From Eledone cirrhosa (taxonomy: Eukaryota; Mollusca; Cephalopoda; Octopoda; Eledonidae), in assembly GCA_964016885.1 (NCBI GenBank), contig OZ024740.1, positions 3,726,836-3,790,835 on the forward strand: a stretch of DNA of 64,000 nt, written 5' to 3'. The position numbers and the translations under genes were made by a program. This document shows, one piece after another, positions 37,910 to 53,400 of the stretch (position 1 is its first letter; every line of letters begins with the position of its first letter). Under the pieces are notes generated by a model. That model saw nothing but the letters and a program-made list of their open reading frames with translations. It searched no databases and was not told the DNA's origin.

Positions 37910-40900
37910 GTTTAACACTTCTAGAATTAATATATTTGGGGATTAACACTGCTAGAATTAATATATTTGGGGTTTAACACTGCTAGAATTAATATAATTG
38001 AGGATTAACACTGCTAGAATTAATATATTTTGGGATTAACACTGCTAGAATTAATATATTTGGGGTTTAACACAGCTAGAATTAATATATTTTGGGTTTA
38101 ACACTGCTAGAATTAACATATTTGGGGTTTAACACTGCTAGAATTAATATATTTGAGGATTAACACTGCTATAATTAAAATATTTAGGGTTTAACACTGC
38201 TAGGATTGATATATATGGGGTTGAACACTGCTAGAATTAATATGTTTGGGGATTAACACTGCTAGAATTAATATATTTAGGGATTAACACAGCTAGAATT
38301 AATATATTTGGAGTTTCACTCGGCTAGAATTAATATATTTGGGGTTTAACACTGCTAGAATTAATATATTTGGGGTTTAACACTGCTAGAATTAATATAT
38401 TTGGTGTTTAACACTGCTACAATTAATATATTTGGGGATTAACACAGTTAGAATTCATATATTTGGAGTTTAACTCTGCTAGAATTAATATATTTGGGGT
38501 TTAACACTGCTAGAATTAATATATTTGGGGTTTAACACTGCTAGAATTAATATATTTGGGGTTTAACACTGCTACTATTAATATAATTGAGGATTAACAC
38601 TGCTAGAATTAATATATTTTGGGATTAACACTGCTAGAATTAATATATTTGGGGTTTAACACAGCTAGAATTAATATATTTTGGGTTTAACACTGCTAGA
38701 ATTAACATATTTGGGGTTTAACACTGCTAGAATTAATATATTTGAGGATTAACACTGCTATAATTAAAATATTTAGGGTTTAACACTGCTAGGATTGATA
38801 TATATGGGATTTAACATTGCTAGAATTAATATGTTTGGGGATTAACACTGCTAGAATTAATATATTTAGGAATTAACACTGCTAGAATTAATATATTTGC
38901 GGTTTAACACTTCTAGAATTAATATATTTGGGGATTAACACTGCTAGAATTAATATATTTGGGGATTAACACTGCTAGAATTAATATATTTGGCGTTTAA
39001 CGCTGCTAGAATTAATATATTTGGGGATTAACGTTGCTAGAATTAATATATTTGGGGATTAACTCTGCTAGAATTAATATATTTGGGGATTAACACTGCC
39101 ATAATAAAAATATTTAGGGTTTAACACTGCTAGAATTAATATATTTGGGGATTAACACTACTAGAAATAATACATTTGGGGATTAACACTGTTAGAATTA
39201 ATATATTTTGGGATTAACACTGCTAGAATTAATATATTTGGGGATTAACACTGCTAGAATTAATATATTTTGGGTTTAACACTGCTAGATTTAATATATT
39301 TGAGGATTAACACTGCTAGAATTAATATATTTTGGGATTAACACTGCTAGAATTAATATATTTGGGGTTTAACACTGCTAGAATTAATATATTTTGGGTT
39401 TAACACTGCTAGAATTGATATATTTTGGCTTTAACACTGCTAGAATTAACATATTTAGGGTTTAACACTGCTAGAATTAATATATTTGGGGATTAATACT
39501 GCTAGAATTAATATATTTGGGGATTAACACTGCTAGAATTAATATATTTGGGATTTAGCATTGCTAGAATTAATATATTTGTGGATTAACACTGCTAGAA
39601 TTAACATATTAGGGGATTAACACTGCTAGAATTAATATATTTGGGGATTAACACTGCTAGAATTAATATATTTGGTGTGTAACACTCCTAGAATTAATAT
39701 ATTTGGGGATTAACACTGCTAGAATTAATATATTTTGGGTTTAAGATTGCTAGAATTAATATATTTGGGGTTTAACACTGCTAGAATTAATATATTTGGG
39801 GTTTAACACTGCTAGAATTAATATATTTGGGGTTTAACACTGCTAGAATTAATATATTTGGGGATTAACACTGCTAGAATTAATATATTTGGGGATTAAC
39901 ACTGCTAGTATTAATATATTTGGGGTTTAACACTGCTAGAATTAATATATTTGGGGTTTAACACTGCTAGAATTAATATATTTGGGGATTAACACTGTTA
40001 GAATTAATATATTTAGTGTTTAACACTGCTAGAATTAATATATTTGGGGATTAACACTGCCATAATAAAAATATTTAGGGTTTAACACTGCTAGAATTAA
40101 TATATTTAGGGTTTAACATTGCTAGAATTAATATATTTGGGGATTAACACTGCTAGAATTAATGTATTTGGGGATTAACACTGCTAGAATTAATATATTT
40201 GGGGATTAACACTGCTAAAATTAATATATTTGGGGTTTAACACTGCTAGAATTAATATATTTGGGGTTTAACACTGCTAGAATTAATACATTTGGGGATT
40301 AACACTGTTAGAATTAATATATTTTGGGATTAACACTGCTAGAATTAATATAATTGGGGATTAACACTGCTAGAATTAATATATTTGGGGTTTAACACTG
40401 CTAGGATTAATATATTTTGGGTTTAACACTGCTAGAATTAACATATTTGGGGATTAATACTGTTAGAATTAATATATTTGGGGATTAACACTGCTAGAAT
40501 TAATATATTTGAGGATTAACACTGCTAGAATTAATATATTTGGGGATTAACGCTGCTAGAATTAATATATTTGGGGATTAACACTTCTCAAATTAATATA
40601 TTTGGGGTAACACTGCTGGAATTAATATATTTGGAGGTTAACACTGCTAGAATTAATATATTTGGGGATTAACACTGCTAGAATTAATATATTTTGGGAT
40701 TAACACTGCTAGAATTAATATATTTAGGGTTTAACACTACTAGAATTAATATATTTGGGGATTAACACTGCTAGAATTAATATATTTGGGGATTAACGCT
40801 GCTGGAATTAATATATTTGGAGATTAACGCTGCTAAAATTAATATATTTGGGGATTAACACTGCTAGAATTAATATATTTTGGGATTAACACTGCTAGAA

Positions 40901-43900
40901 TTAATATATTTTGGGTTTAACACTGCTAGAATTAAAATATTTGGGGATTAACACTGCTATAATTAAAATATTTAGGGGTTAACACTGCTAGAATTGATAT
41001 ATTTGGGGTTGAACCCTGCTAGAATTAATATATTTGGGGATTAACACTGCTAGAATTAATATATTTGGGGATTAATACTGCTAGAATTAATATATTTTGG
41101 GATTAACACTGCTAGAATTAATATATTTGGGATTTAACACTGCTAGAATTAATATATTTGGGGATTAACACTGCTAGAATTAACATATTAGGGGATTAAC
41201 ACTGCTAGAATTAATATATTTGGGGATTAACACTGCTAAAATTAATATATTTGGTGTGTAACACTGCTAGAATTAATATATTTGGGGATTAACACTGGTA
41301 GAATTAATATATTTGGGGTTTAACATTGCTAGAATTAATATATTTGGGGTTTAACACTGCTAGAATTAATATATTTGGGGTTTAACACTGCTAGAATTAA
41401 TATATTAGGGGATTAACATGGCTAGAATTAATATATTTGGGGATTAAAACTGCTAGAATTAATATATGGGGTTTAGCACTGCTAGAATTAATATATTTGG
41501 GGATTAACACTGCTAGAATTAATATATTTGGGGTTTAACACTGCTAGAATTAATATATTTGGGGTTTAACACTGCTAGAATTAATATATTTGGGGATTAA
41601 CACTACTAGAATTAATATATTTGGGGATTAACACTGCTAGTATTAATATATTTGTGGTTTAACACTGCTAGAATTAATATATTTGGGGATTAACACTGTT
41701 AGAATTAATATATTTAGTGTTTAACACTGCTAGAATTAATATATTTGGAGATTAACACTGCCATAATAAAAATATTTAGGGTTTAACACTGCTAGAATTA
41801 ATATATTTGGGGATTAACACTGCTAGAATTAATATATTTGGGGTTTAACACTGCTAGAATTAATATATTTGGGGTTTAACACTGCTAGAATTAATATATT
41901 TGGGGATTAACACTGCTAGAATTAATATATTTGGGGATTAACACTGCTAGAATTAATATATTTGGCGTTTAACGCTGCTAGAATTAATATATTTGGGGAT
42001 CAACACTACCAGAATTAATATATTTGGGGATTAACACTGCTCGAATTAATATATTTGGGGATTAACACTGCTGGAATTAATATATTTGGAGATTAACACT
42101 GCTAGAATTAATATATTTGGGGATTAACACTGCTAGAATTAATATATTTGGGGATTAACACTGCCATAATAAAAATATTTAGGGTTTAACACTGCTAGAA
42201 TTAATATATTTGGGGTTGAACACTGCTAGAATTAATTTATTTGGCGATTAACACTGCTAGAATTAATACATTTGGGGATTAACAGTTAGAATTAATATAT
42301 TTTGGGATTAACACTTCTAGAATTAATATATTTGGGGATTAACACTGCTAGAATTAATATATTTGGGGTTTAACACTGCTAGAATTAATATAATTGAGGA
42401 TTAACACTGCTAGAATTAATATATTTTGGGATTAACACTGCTAGAATTAATATATTTGGGGTTTAACACAGCTAGAATTAATATATTTTGGGTTTAACAC
42501 TGCTAGAATTAACATATTTGGGGTTTAACACTGCTATAATTAATATATTTGAAGATTAACACTGCTATAATTAAAATATTTAGGGTTTAACACTGCTAGG
42601 ATTGATATATATGGGGTTGAACACTGCTAGAATTAATATGTTTGGGGATTAACACTGCTAGAATTAATATATTTAGGGATTAACACAGCTAGAATTAATA
42701 TATTTGGAGTTTCACTCGGCTAGAATTAATATATTTGGGGTTTAACACTGCTAGAATTAATATATTTGGGGTTTAACACTGCTAGAATTAATATATTTGG
42801 TGTTTAACACTGCTACAATTAATATATTTGGGGATTAACACAGTTAGAATTCATATATTTGGAGTTTAACTCTGCTAGAATTAATATATTTGGGGTTTAA
42901 CACTGCTAGAATTAATATATTTGGGGTTTAACACTGCTAGAATTAATATATTTGGGGTTTAACACTGCTACTATTAATATAGTTGGGTTTTAACATTGCT
43001 AGAATTAATATGTTTGGGGATTAACACTGCTAGAATTAATATATTTAGGAATTAACACTGCTAGAATTAATATATTTGCGGTTTAACACTTCTAGAATTA
43101 ATATATTTGGGGATTAACACTGCTAGAATTAATATATTTGGGGATTAACACTGCTAGAATTAATATATTTGGCGTTTAACGCTGCTAGAATTAATATATT
43201 TGGGGATTAACGTTGCTAGAATTAATATATTTGGGGATTAACTCTGCTAGAATTAATATATTTGGGGATTAACACTGCCATAATAAAAATATTTAGGGTT
43301 TAACACTGCTAGAATTAATATATTTGGGGATTAACACTACTAGAAATAATACATTTGGTGATTAACACTGTTAGAATTAATATATTTTGGGATTAACACT
43401 GCTAGAATTAATATATTTGGGGATTAACACTGCTAGAATTAATATATTTTGGGTTTAACACTGCTAGATTTAATATATTTGAGGATTAACACTGCTAGAA
43501 TTAATATATTTTGGGATTAACACTGCTAGAATTAATATATTTGGGGTTTAACACTGCTAGAATTAATATATTTTGGGTTTAACACTGCTAGAATTGATAT
43601 ATTTTGGCTTTAACACTGCTAGAATTAACATATTTAGGGTTTAACACTGCTAGAATTAATATATTTGGGGATTAATACTGCTAGAATTAATATATTTGGG
43701 GATTAACACTGCTAGAATTAATATATTTGGGATTTAGCATTGCTAGAATTAATATATTTGGGGATTAACACTGCTAGAATTAACATATTAGGGGATTAAC
43801 ACTGCTAGAATTAATATATTTGGGGATTAACACTGCTAGAATTAATATATTTGGTGTGTAACACTCCTAGAATTATTATATTTGGGGATTAACACTGCTA

Positions 43901-44400
43901 GAATTAATATATTTGGGGTTTAAGATTGCTAGAATTAATATATTTGGGGTTTAACACTGCTAGAATTAATATATTTGGGGTTTAACACTCCTAGAATTAA
44001 TATATTTGGGGTTTAACACTGCTAGAATTAATATATTTGGGGATTAACACTGCTAGAATTAATATATTTGGGGATTAACACTGCTAGTATTAATATATTT
44101 GGGGTTTAACACTGCTAGAATTAATATATTTGGGGTTTAACACTGCTAGAATTAATATATTTGGGGATTAACACTGTTAGAATTAATATATTTAGTGTTT
44201 AACACTGCTAGAATTAATATATTTGGGGATTAACACTGCCATAATAAAAATATTTAGGGTTTAACACTGCTAGAATTAATATATTTGGGGATTAACACTG
44301 CTAGAATTAATATATTTGGTGATTAACACTGCTAGAATTAATATATTTGGCGTTTAACGCTGCTAGAATTAATATATTTGGGGATTAACACTGATAGAAT
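37910..44400. repeat. 4,179-bp offset duplication in the 31-bp array
   Basis: Variant GGCGTTTAACGC followed by AACGTTGC occurs at 38,992 and 43,171, and TTAAGATTGC at 39,741 and 43,920, both 4,179 bp apart with conserved unit order (ACTACTAGAAATAATACATT, ATATTTTGGCTTTAAC and GGATTTAGCATTGC units in between). Part of the left copy (about 40,100-41,900) is closer to the 2.5-kb series further left than to the right copy, so segments from different blocks were joined. Confidence 0.75.
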
Positions 44401-47400
44401 TAATATATTTGGGGATTAACACTGCTAGAATTAATATATTTGGGGATTAACACTGCTGGAATTAATATATTTGGAGATTAACACTGCTAGAATTAATATA
44501 TTTGGGGATTAACATTGCTAGAATTAATATATTTGGGGATTAACACTGCTAGAATTAATATATCTGGCGTTTAACGGTGCTAGAATTAATATATTTGGGG
44601 ATTAACATTGCTAGAATTAATATATTTGGGGATTAACACTGCTAGAATTAATATATTTGGGGATTAACACTGCTAGAATCAATATATTTGGCGTTTAACG
44701 CTGCTAGAATTAATATATTTGGGGATTAACATTGCTAGAATTAATATATTTGGGGATTAACACTGCTAGAATTAATATATTTGGGGAATAACACTGCCAT
44801 AACAAAAATATTTAGGGTTTAACACTGTTAGAATTAATATATTTGGCGATTAACACTGCTAGAATTAATACATTTGGGGATTAACACTGTTAGAATTAAT
44901 ATATTTTGGGATTAACACTTCTAGAATTAATATATTTGGGGATTAACACTGCTAGAATTAATATATTTGGGGTTGAACACTGCTAGAATTAATACATTTG
45001 GGGATTAACACTGCTAGAATTAATATATTTAGGGATTAACACAGCTATAATTAATATATTTGGAGTTTAACTCTGCTAGAATTAATATATTTGGGGTTTA
45101 TCACTGCTAGAATTAATATATTTGGGGTTTAACACTGCTAGAATTAATATATTTGGGGTTTAACACTGCTACAATTAATATATTTTGGGATTAACACTGC
45201 TAGAATTAATATATTTGGGGATTAATACTGCTAGAAATAATATATTTGGGGATTAACGCTGCTAGAGTTAATATATTTGGGGTTTAACACTGCTAGAATT
45301 AATATATTTGGGGTTTAACACTGCTAGAATTAATATATTTGGGGTTTAACACTGCTGGAATTAATATATTTGGGGATTAACACTGCTAGAATTAATATAA
45401 TTGGGGGTTAACACTGCTAGTATTAATATATTTGGGGTTTAACACTGCTAGAATTAATATATTTGGGGTTTAACACTGCTAGAATTAATATATTTGGGGA
45501 TTAACACTGTTAGAATTAATATATTTAGTGTTTAACACTGCTAGAATTAATATATGTGGGGATTAACACTGCCATAATAAAAATATTTAGGGTTTAACAC
45601 TGCTAGAATTAATATATTTGGGGATTAACACTGTTAGAATTAATATATTTGGGGATTAACACTGCTAGAATTAATATATTTGGCGTTTAACTCTGCTAGA
45701 ATTAATATATTTGGGGATTAACACTGACAGAATTAATATATTTGGGGATTAACACTGCTCGAATTAATATATTTGGGGATTAACACTGTTGGAATTAATA
45801 TATTTGGAGATTAACACTGCTAGAATTAATATATTTGGAGATTAACATTGCTAGAATTAACATATTTGGGGATTAACACTGCTAGAATTAATATATTTGG
45901 GGATTAACACTGCCATAATAAAAATATTTAGGGTTTAACACTGCTAGAATTAATATATTTGGCGATTAACCCTGCTAGAATTAATACATTTGGGGATTAA
46001 CACTGTTAGAATTAATATATTTTGGGATTAACACTTCTAGAATTAATATATTTGGGGATTAACACTGCTAGAATTAATATATTTGGGGTTGAACACTGCT
46101 AGAAGTAATACATTTGGGGATTAACACTGCTAGAATTAATATATTTAGGGATTAACACATCTAGAATTAATATATTTGGAGTTTAACTCTGCTAGAATTA
46201 ATATATTTGGGGTTTAACACTGCTAGAATTAATATATTTGGTGTTTAACACTGCTAGAATTAATATATTTGGGGTTTAACACTGCTAGAATTAATATATT
46301 TGGGGATTAACACTGCTAGAATTAATATATTTGGGGTTTAACACTGCTAGAATTAATATATTTGGGGTTTAACATGCTACAATAAATTATATTTGGGGTT
46401 TAACATTGCTAGAATTAATATATTTGGGGTTAAACACTGCTAGAATTAATATATTTGGGGATTAACACTGCTAGAATTAATATATTTGGTGATTAACACT
46501 GCTAGAATTAATATGTAAGGGGTTTAACACTACTAGAATTAATATATTTGCGGATTAACACTGCTAGAATTAATATATTTTTGGGTTTAACACTGCTAGA
46601 ATTAATATATTTGAGGATTAACACTCCTAGAATTAATATATTTTGGGATTAACACTGCTAGAATTAATATATTTGGGGTTTAACACTGCTAGAATTAATA
46701 TATTTGGGGATTAACACTGTTACAATTAATATATCTGGCGTTTAACGGTGCTAGAATTAATATATTTGGGGATTAACATTGCTAGAATTAATATATTTGG
46801 GGATTAACACTGCTAGAATTAATATATTTGGGGATTAACACTGCTAGAATCAATATATTTGGCGTTTAACGCTGCTAGAATTAATATATTTGGGGATTAA
46901 CATTGCTAGAATTAATATATTTGGGGATTAACACTGCTAGAATTAATATATTTGGGGATTAACACTGCCATAACAAAAATATTTAGGGTTTAACACTGTT
47001 AGAATTAATATATTTGGCGATTAACACTGCTAGAATTAATACATTTGGGGATTAACACTGTTAGAATTAATATATTTTGGGATTAACACTTCTAGAATTA
47101 ATATATTTGGGGATTAACACTGCTAGAATTAATATATTTGGGGTTGAACACTGCTAGAATTAATACATTTGGGGATTAACACTGCTAGAATTAATATATT
47201 TAGGGATTAACACAGCTATAATTAATATATTTGGAGTTTAACTCTGCTAGAATTAATATATTTGGGGTTTATCACTGCTAGAATTAATATATTTGGGGTT
47301 TAACACTGCTAGAATTAATATATTTGGGGTTTAACACTGCTACAATTAATATATTTTGGGATTAACACTGCTAGAATTAATATATTTGGGGATTAATACT

Positions 47401-50400
47401 GCTAGAAATAATATATTTGGGGATTAACGCTGCTAGAGTTAATATATTTGGGGTTTAACACTGCTAGAATTAATATATTTGGGGTTTAACACTGCTAGAA
47501 TTAATATATTTGGGGTTTAACACTGCTGGAATTAATATATTTGGGGATTAACACTGCTAGAATTAATATAATTGGGGGTTAACACTGCTAGTATTAATAT
47601 ATTTGGGGTTTAACACTGCTAGAATTAATATATTTGGGGTTTAACACTGCTAGAATTAATATATTTGGGGATTAACACTGTTAGAATTAATATATTTAGT
47701 GTTTAACACTGCTAGAATTAATATATGTGGGGATTAACACTGCCATAATAAAAATATTTAGGGTTTAACACTGCTAGAATTAATATATTTGGGGATTAAC
47801 ACTGTTAGAATTAATATATTTGGGGATTAACACTGCTAGAATTAATATATTTGGCGTTTAACTCTGCTAGAATTAATATATTTGGGGATTAACACTGACA
47901 GAATTAATATATTTGGGGATTAACACTGCTCGAATTAATATATTTGGGGATTAACACTGTTGGAATTAATATATTTGGAGATTAACACTGCTAGAATTAA
48001 TATATTTGGAGATTAACATTGCTAGAATTAACATATTTGGGGATTAACACTGCTAGAATTAATATATTTGGGGATTAACACTGCCATAATAAAAATATTT
48101 AGGGTTTAACACTGCTAGAATTAATATATTTGGCGATTAACCCTGCTAGAATTAATACATTTGGGGATTAACACTGTTAGAATTAATATATTTTGGGATT
48201 AACACTTCTAGAATTAATATATTTGGGGATTAACACTGCTAGAATTAATATATTTGGGGTTGAACACTGCTAGAAGTAATACATTTGGGGATTAACACTG
48301 CTAGAATTAATATATTTAGGGATTAACACATCTAGAATTAATATATTTGGAGTTTAACTCTGCTAGAATTAATATATTTGGGGTTTAACACTGCTAGAAT
48401 TAATATATTTGGTGTTTAACACTGCTAGAATTAATATATTTGGGGTTTAACACTGCTAGAATTAATATATTTGGGGATTAACACTGCTAGAATTAATATA
48501 TTTGGGGTTTAACACTGCTAGAATTAATATATTTGGGGTTTAACATGCTACAATAAATTATATTTGGGGTTTAACATTGCTAGAATTAATATATTTGGGG
48601 TTAAACACTGCTAGAATTAATATATTTGGGGATTAACACTGCTAGAATTAATATATTTGGTGATTAACACTGCTAGAATTAATATGTAAGGGGTTTAACA
48701 CTACTAGAATTAATATATTTGCGGATTAACACTGCTAGAATTAATATATTTTTGGGTTTAACACTGCTAGAATTAATATATTTGAGGATTAACACTCCTA
48801 GAATTAATATATTTTGGGATTAACACTGCTAGAATTAATATATTTGGGGTTTAACACTGCTAGAATTAATATATTTGGGGATTAACACTGTTACAATTAA
48901 TATATTTGGTGATTAACACTGCTGGAATTAATATATTTTGGGATTAACACTGTTAGAATTAATATATTTGGGGATTAACACTGTTAGAATTAATATATTT
49001 GGGGATTAACACTGCTCGAATTAATATATTTGAGGATTAACACTGCTAGAATTAATATATTTGGGGATTAACACTGCTAGAATTAATATATTTGGGGTTT
49101 AACACTGCTAGAATTAATATATTTTGGGATTAACACTGCTAGAATTAATATATTTGGGGATTAACACTGCCAGAATTAATATATTTGGGGATTAACACTG
49201 CTAGAATTAATATATTTGGGGATTAACACTGCTATAATTAATATATTTGGGGTTGAACACTGCTAGAATTAATATATTTGGGGATTAACACAGCTAGAAT
49301 TAATATATTTGGAGTTTAACTCTGCTAGAATTAATATATTTGGGGTTTAACACTGCTAGAATTAATATATTTGGGGTTTAACACTGCTAGAATTAATATA
49401 TTTGGGGTTTAACACTGCTAGAATTAATATATTTGGGGATTAACACTGCTCGAATTAATATATTTGGGGATTAACACTGCTGGAATTAATATATTTGGAG
49501 ATTAACACTGCTAGAATTAATATATTTGGGGGTTAACACTGCTAGTATTAATATATTTGGGGTTTAACACTGCTAGAATTAATATATTTGGGGTTTAACA
49601 CTGCTAGAATTAATATATTTGGGGATTAACACTGTTAGAATTAATATATTTAGTGTTTAACACTGCTAGAATTAATATATTTGGGGATTAACACTGCCAT
49701 AATAAAAATATTTAGGGTTTAACACTGCTAGAATTAATATATTTGAGGATTAACACTCCTAGAATTAATATATTTTGGGATTAACACTGCTAGAATTAAT
49801 ATATTTGGGGTTTAACACTGCTAGAATTAATATATTTGGGGATTAACACTGTTAGAATTAATATATTTGGGTATTAACACTGCTAGAATTAATATATTTG
49901 GCGTTTAACGCTGCTAGAATTAATATATTTGGGGATTAACATTGCTAGAATTAATACAGTTGGGGATTAACACTGCTAGAATTAATACATTTGGGGATTA
50001 ACACTGTTAGAATTAATATATTTTGGGATTAACACTGCTAGAATTAATATATTTGGGGATTAACACTGCTAGAATTAATATATTTTGGGTTTAACACTGC
50101 TAGAATTAATATATTTGAGGATTAACACTCCTAGAATTAATATATTTTGGGATTAACACTGCTAGAATTAATATATTTGGGGTTTAACACTGCTAGAATT
50201 AATATATTTGGGGATTAACACTGTTAGAATTAATATATTTGGGGATTAACACTGCTAGAATTAATATATTTGGGGTTTAACACTGCTAGAATTAATATAT
50301 TTGGGGATTAACACTGCTATAATTAAAATATTTAGGGTTTAACACTGCTAGAATAGATATATTTGGGGTTGAACACTGCTAAAGTTAATATATTTGGGGT

Positions 50401-53400
50401 TTAACACTGCTAGAATTAACATATTTGGGGATTAATACTGTGTAGAATTAATATATTTGGGGATTAACACTGCTAGAGTTAATATATTTGGGGTTTAACA
50501 CTGCTAGAATTAACATATTTGGGGATTAACACTTTTAGAATTAATATATTTGGGGATTAACACTGCTAGAATTAATATATTTGGGGATTAACACTGCTAG
50601 AATTAATATATTTGGGATTTAACACTGCTAGAATTAATATATTTGGGGATTAACACTGCTAGAATTAACATATTTGTGGATTAACACTGTTAGAATTAAT
50701 ATATTTGGGGATTAACACTGCTAGAATTAATATATTTGGGGATTAACACTGCTAGAATTAATATATTTGGGGTTTAACATTGCTAGAATTAATATATTTG
50801 GGGATTAACACTGCTAGAATTAATATATTTGGGGTTTAACACTGCTAGAATTAATATATTAGGGCATTAACACTGCTAGAATTAATATATTTAGGGATTA
50901 ACACTTCTAGAATTAATATATTTGGAGTTTAACACTTCTAGAATTAATATATTTGGGGATTAACACTGCTAGAATTAATATATTTGGGGATTAACACTGC
51001 TAGAATTAATATATTTCGGGATTAACACTACTAGAATTAATATATTTGGGGATAACACTGCTAGATTTAATATATTTCGGCATTAACACTGCTAGAATTA
51101 ATATATTTGGGGATCAACACTGCTAGAATTAATATATCTGGGGACTAACACTGCTAGAATTAATATATTTAGGGTTTATCACTGCTAGAATTAATATATT
51201 TGAGGATTAACACAGCTAGAATTAATATATTTGGGGTTAACACTGCTAGAATTAATATATTTGGGGATTAACACTGCTAGAATTAATATATTTGGGGATT
51301 AACACTGCTAGAATTAATATATTTGGGGATTAACACTGCCGGAATTAATATATTTGGGGATTAACACTGCTATAATTAACATATTTGGGGATTAACACTG
51401 CTAGAATTAATATATTTGGGAATTAACACTGCTAGTTTTAATATATTTAGGGTTTAACACTGCTAGAATTAATATATTTGGGGATTAACACTGCTAGAAT
51501 TAATGTATTTGGGGTTTAACACTGCTATAATTAAAATATTTAGGGTTTAACACTGCTAGAATTCATATATTTGGGGTTTAACACTGCTAGAATTCATATA
51601 TTTGGGGATTAACACAGTTAGAATTCATATATTTGGAGTTTCACTCGGCTAGAATTAATATATTTGGGGTTTAACACTGCTAGAATTAATATATTTGGGG
51701 TTTAACACTGCTAGAATTAATATATTTGGTGTTTAACACTGCTACAATTAATATATTTGGGGATTAACACAGTTAGAATTCATATATTTGGAGTTTAACT
51801 CTGCTAGAATTAATATATTTGGGGTTTAACACTGCTAGAATTAATATATTTGGGGTTTAACACTGCTAGAATTAATATATTTGGGGTTTAACACTGCTAC
51901 TATTAATATAGTTGGGTTTTAACATTGCTAGAATTAATATGTTTGGGGATTAACACTGCTAGAATTAATATATTTAGGAATTAACACTGCTAGAATTAAT
52001 ATATTTGCGGTTTAACACTTCTAGAATTAATATATTTGGGGATTAACACTGCTAGAATTAATATATTTGGGGATTAACACTGCTAGAATTAATATATTTG
52101 GCGTTTAACGCTGCTAGAATTAATATATTTGGGGATTAACGTTGCTAGAATTAATATATTTGGGGATTAACTCTGCTAGAATTAATATATTTGGGGATTA
52201 ACACTGCCATAATAAAAATATTTAGGGTTTAACACTGCTAGAATTAATATATTTGGGGATTAACACTACTAGAAATAATACATTTGGTGATTAACACTGT
52301 TAGAATTAATATATTTTGGGATTAACACTGCTAGAATTAATATATTTGGGGATTAACACTGCTAGAATTAATATATTTTGGGTTTAACACTGCTAGATTT
52401 AATATATTTGAGGATTAACACTGCTAGAATTAATATATTTTGGGATTAACACTGCTAGAATTAATATATTTGGGGTTTAACACTGCTAGAATTAATATAT
52501 TTTGGGTTTAACACTGCTAGAATTGATATATTTTGGCTTTAACACTGCTAGAATTAACATATTTAGGGTTTAACACTGCTAGAATTAATATATTTGGGGA
52601 TTAATACTGCTAGAATTAATATATTTGGGGATTAACACTGCTAGAATTAATATATTTGGGATTTAGCATTGCTAGAATTAATATATTTGGGGATTAACAC
52701 TGCTAGAATTAACATATTAGGGGATTAACACTGCTAGAATTAATATATTTGGGGATTAACACTGCTAGAATTAACATATTTGGTGTGTAACACTCCTAGA
52801 ATTATTATATTTGGGGATTAACACTGCTAGAATTAATATATTTTGGGTTTAAGATTGCTAGAATTAATATATTTGGGGTTTAACACTGCTAGAATTAATA
52901 TATTTGGGGTTTAACACTCCTAGAATTAATATATTTGGGGTTTAACACTGCTAGAATTAATATATTTGGGGATTAACACTGCTAGAATTAATATATTTGG
53001 GGATTAACACTGCTAGTATTAATATATTTGGGGTTTAACACTGCTAGAATTAATATATTTGGGGTTTAACACTGCTAGAATTAATATATTTGGGGATTAA
53101 CACTGTTAGAATTAATATATTTAGTGTTTAACACTGCTAGAATTAATATATTTGGGGATTAACACTGCCATAATAAAAATATTTAGGGTTTAACACTGCT
53201 AGAATTAATATATTTGGGGATTAACACTGCTAGAATTAATATATTTGGTGATTAACACTGCTAGAATTAATATATTTGGCGTTTAACGCTGCTAGAATTA
53301 ATATATTTGGGGATTAACACTGATAGTATTAATATATTTGGGGATTAACACTGATAGAATTAATATATTTGGGGATTAACACTGCTGGAATTAATATATT

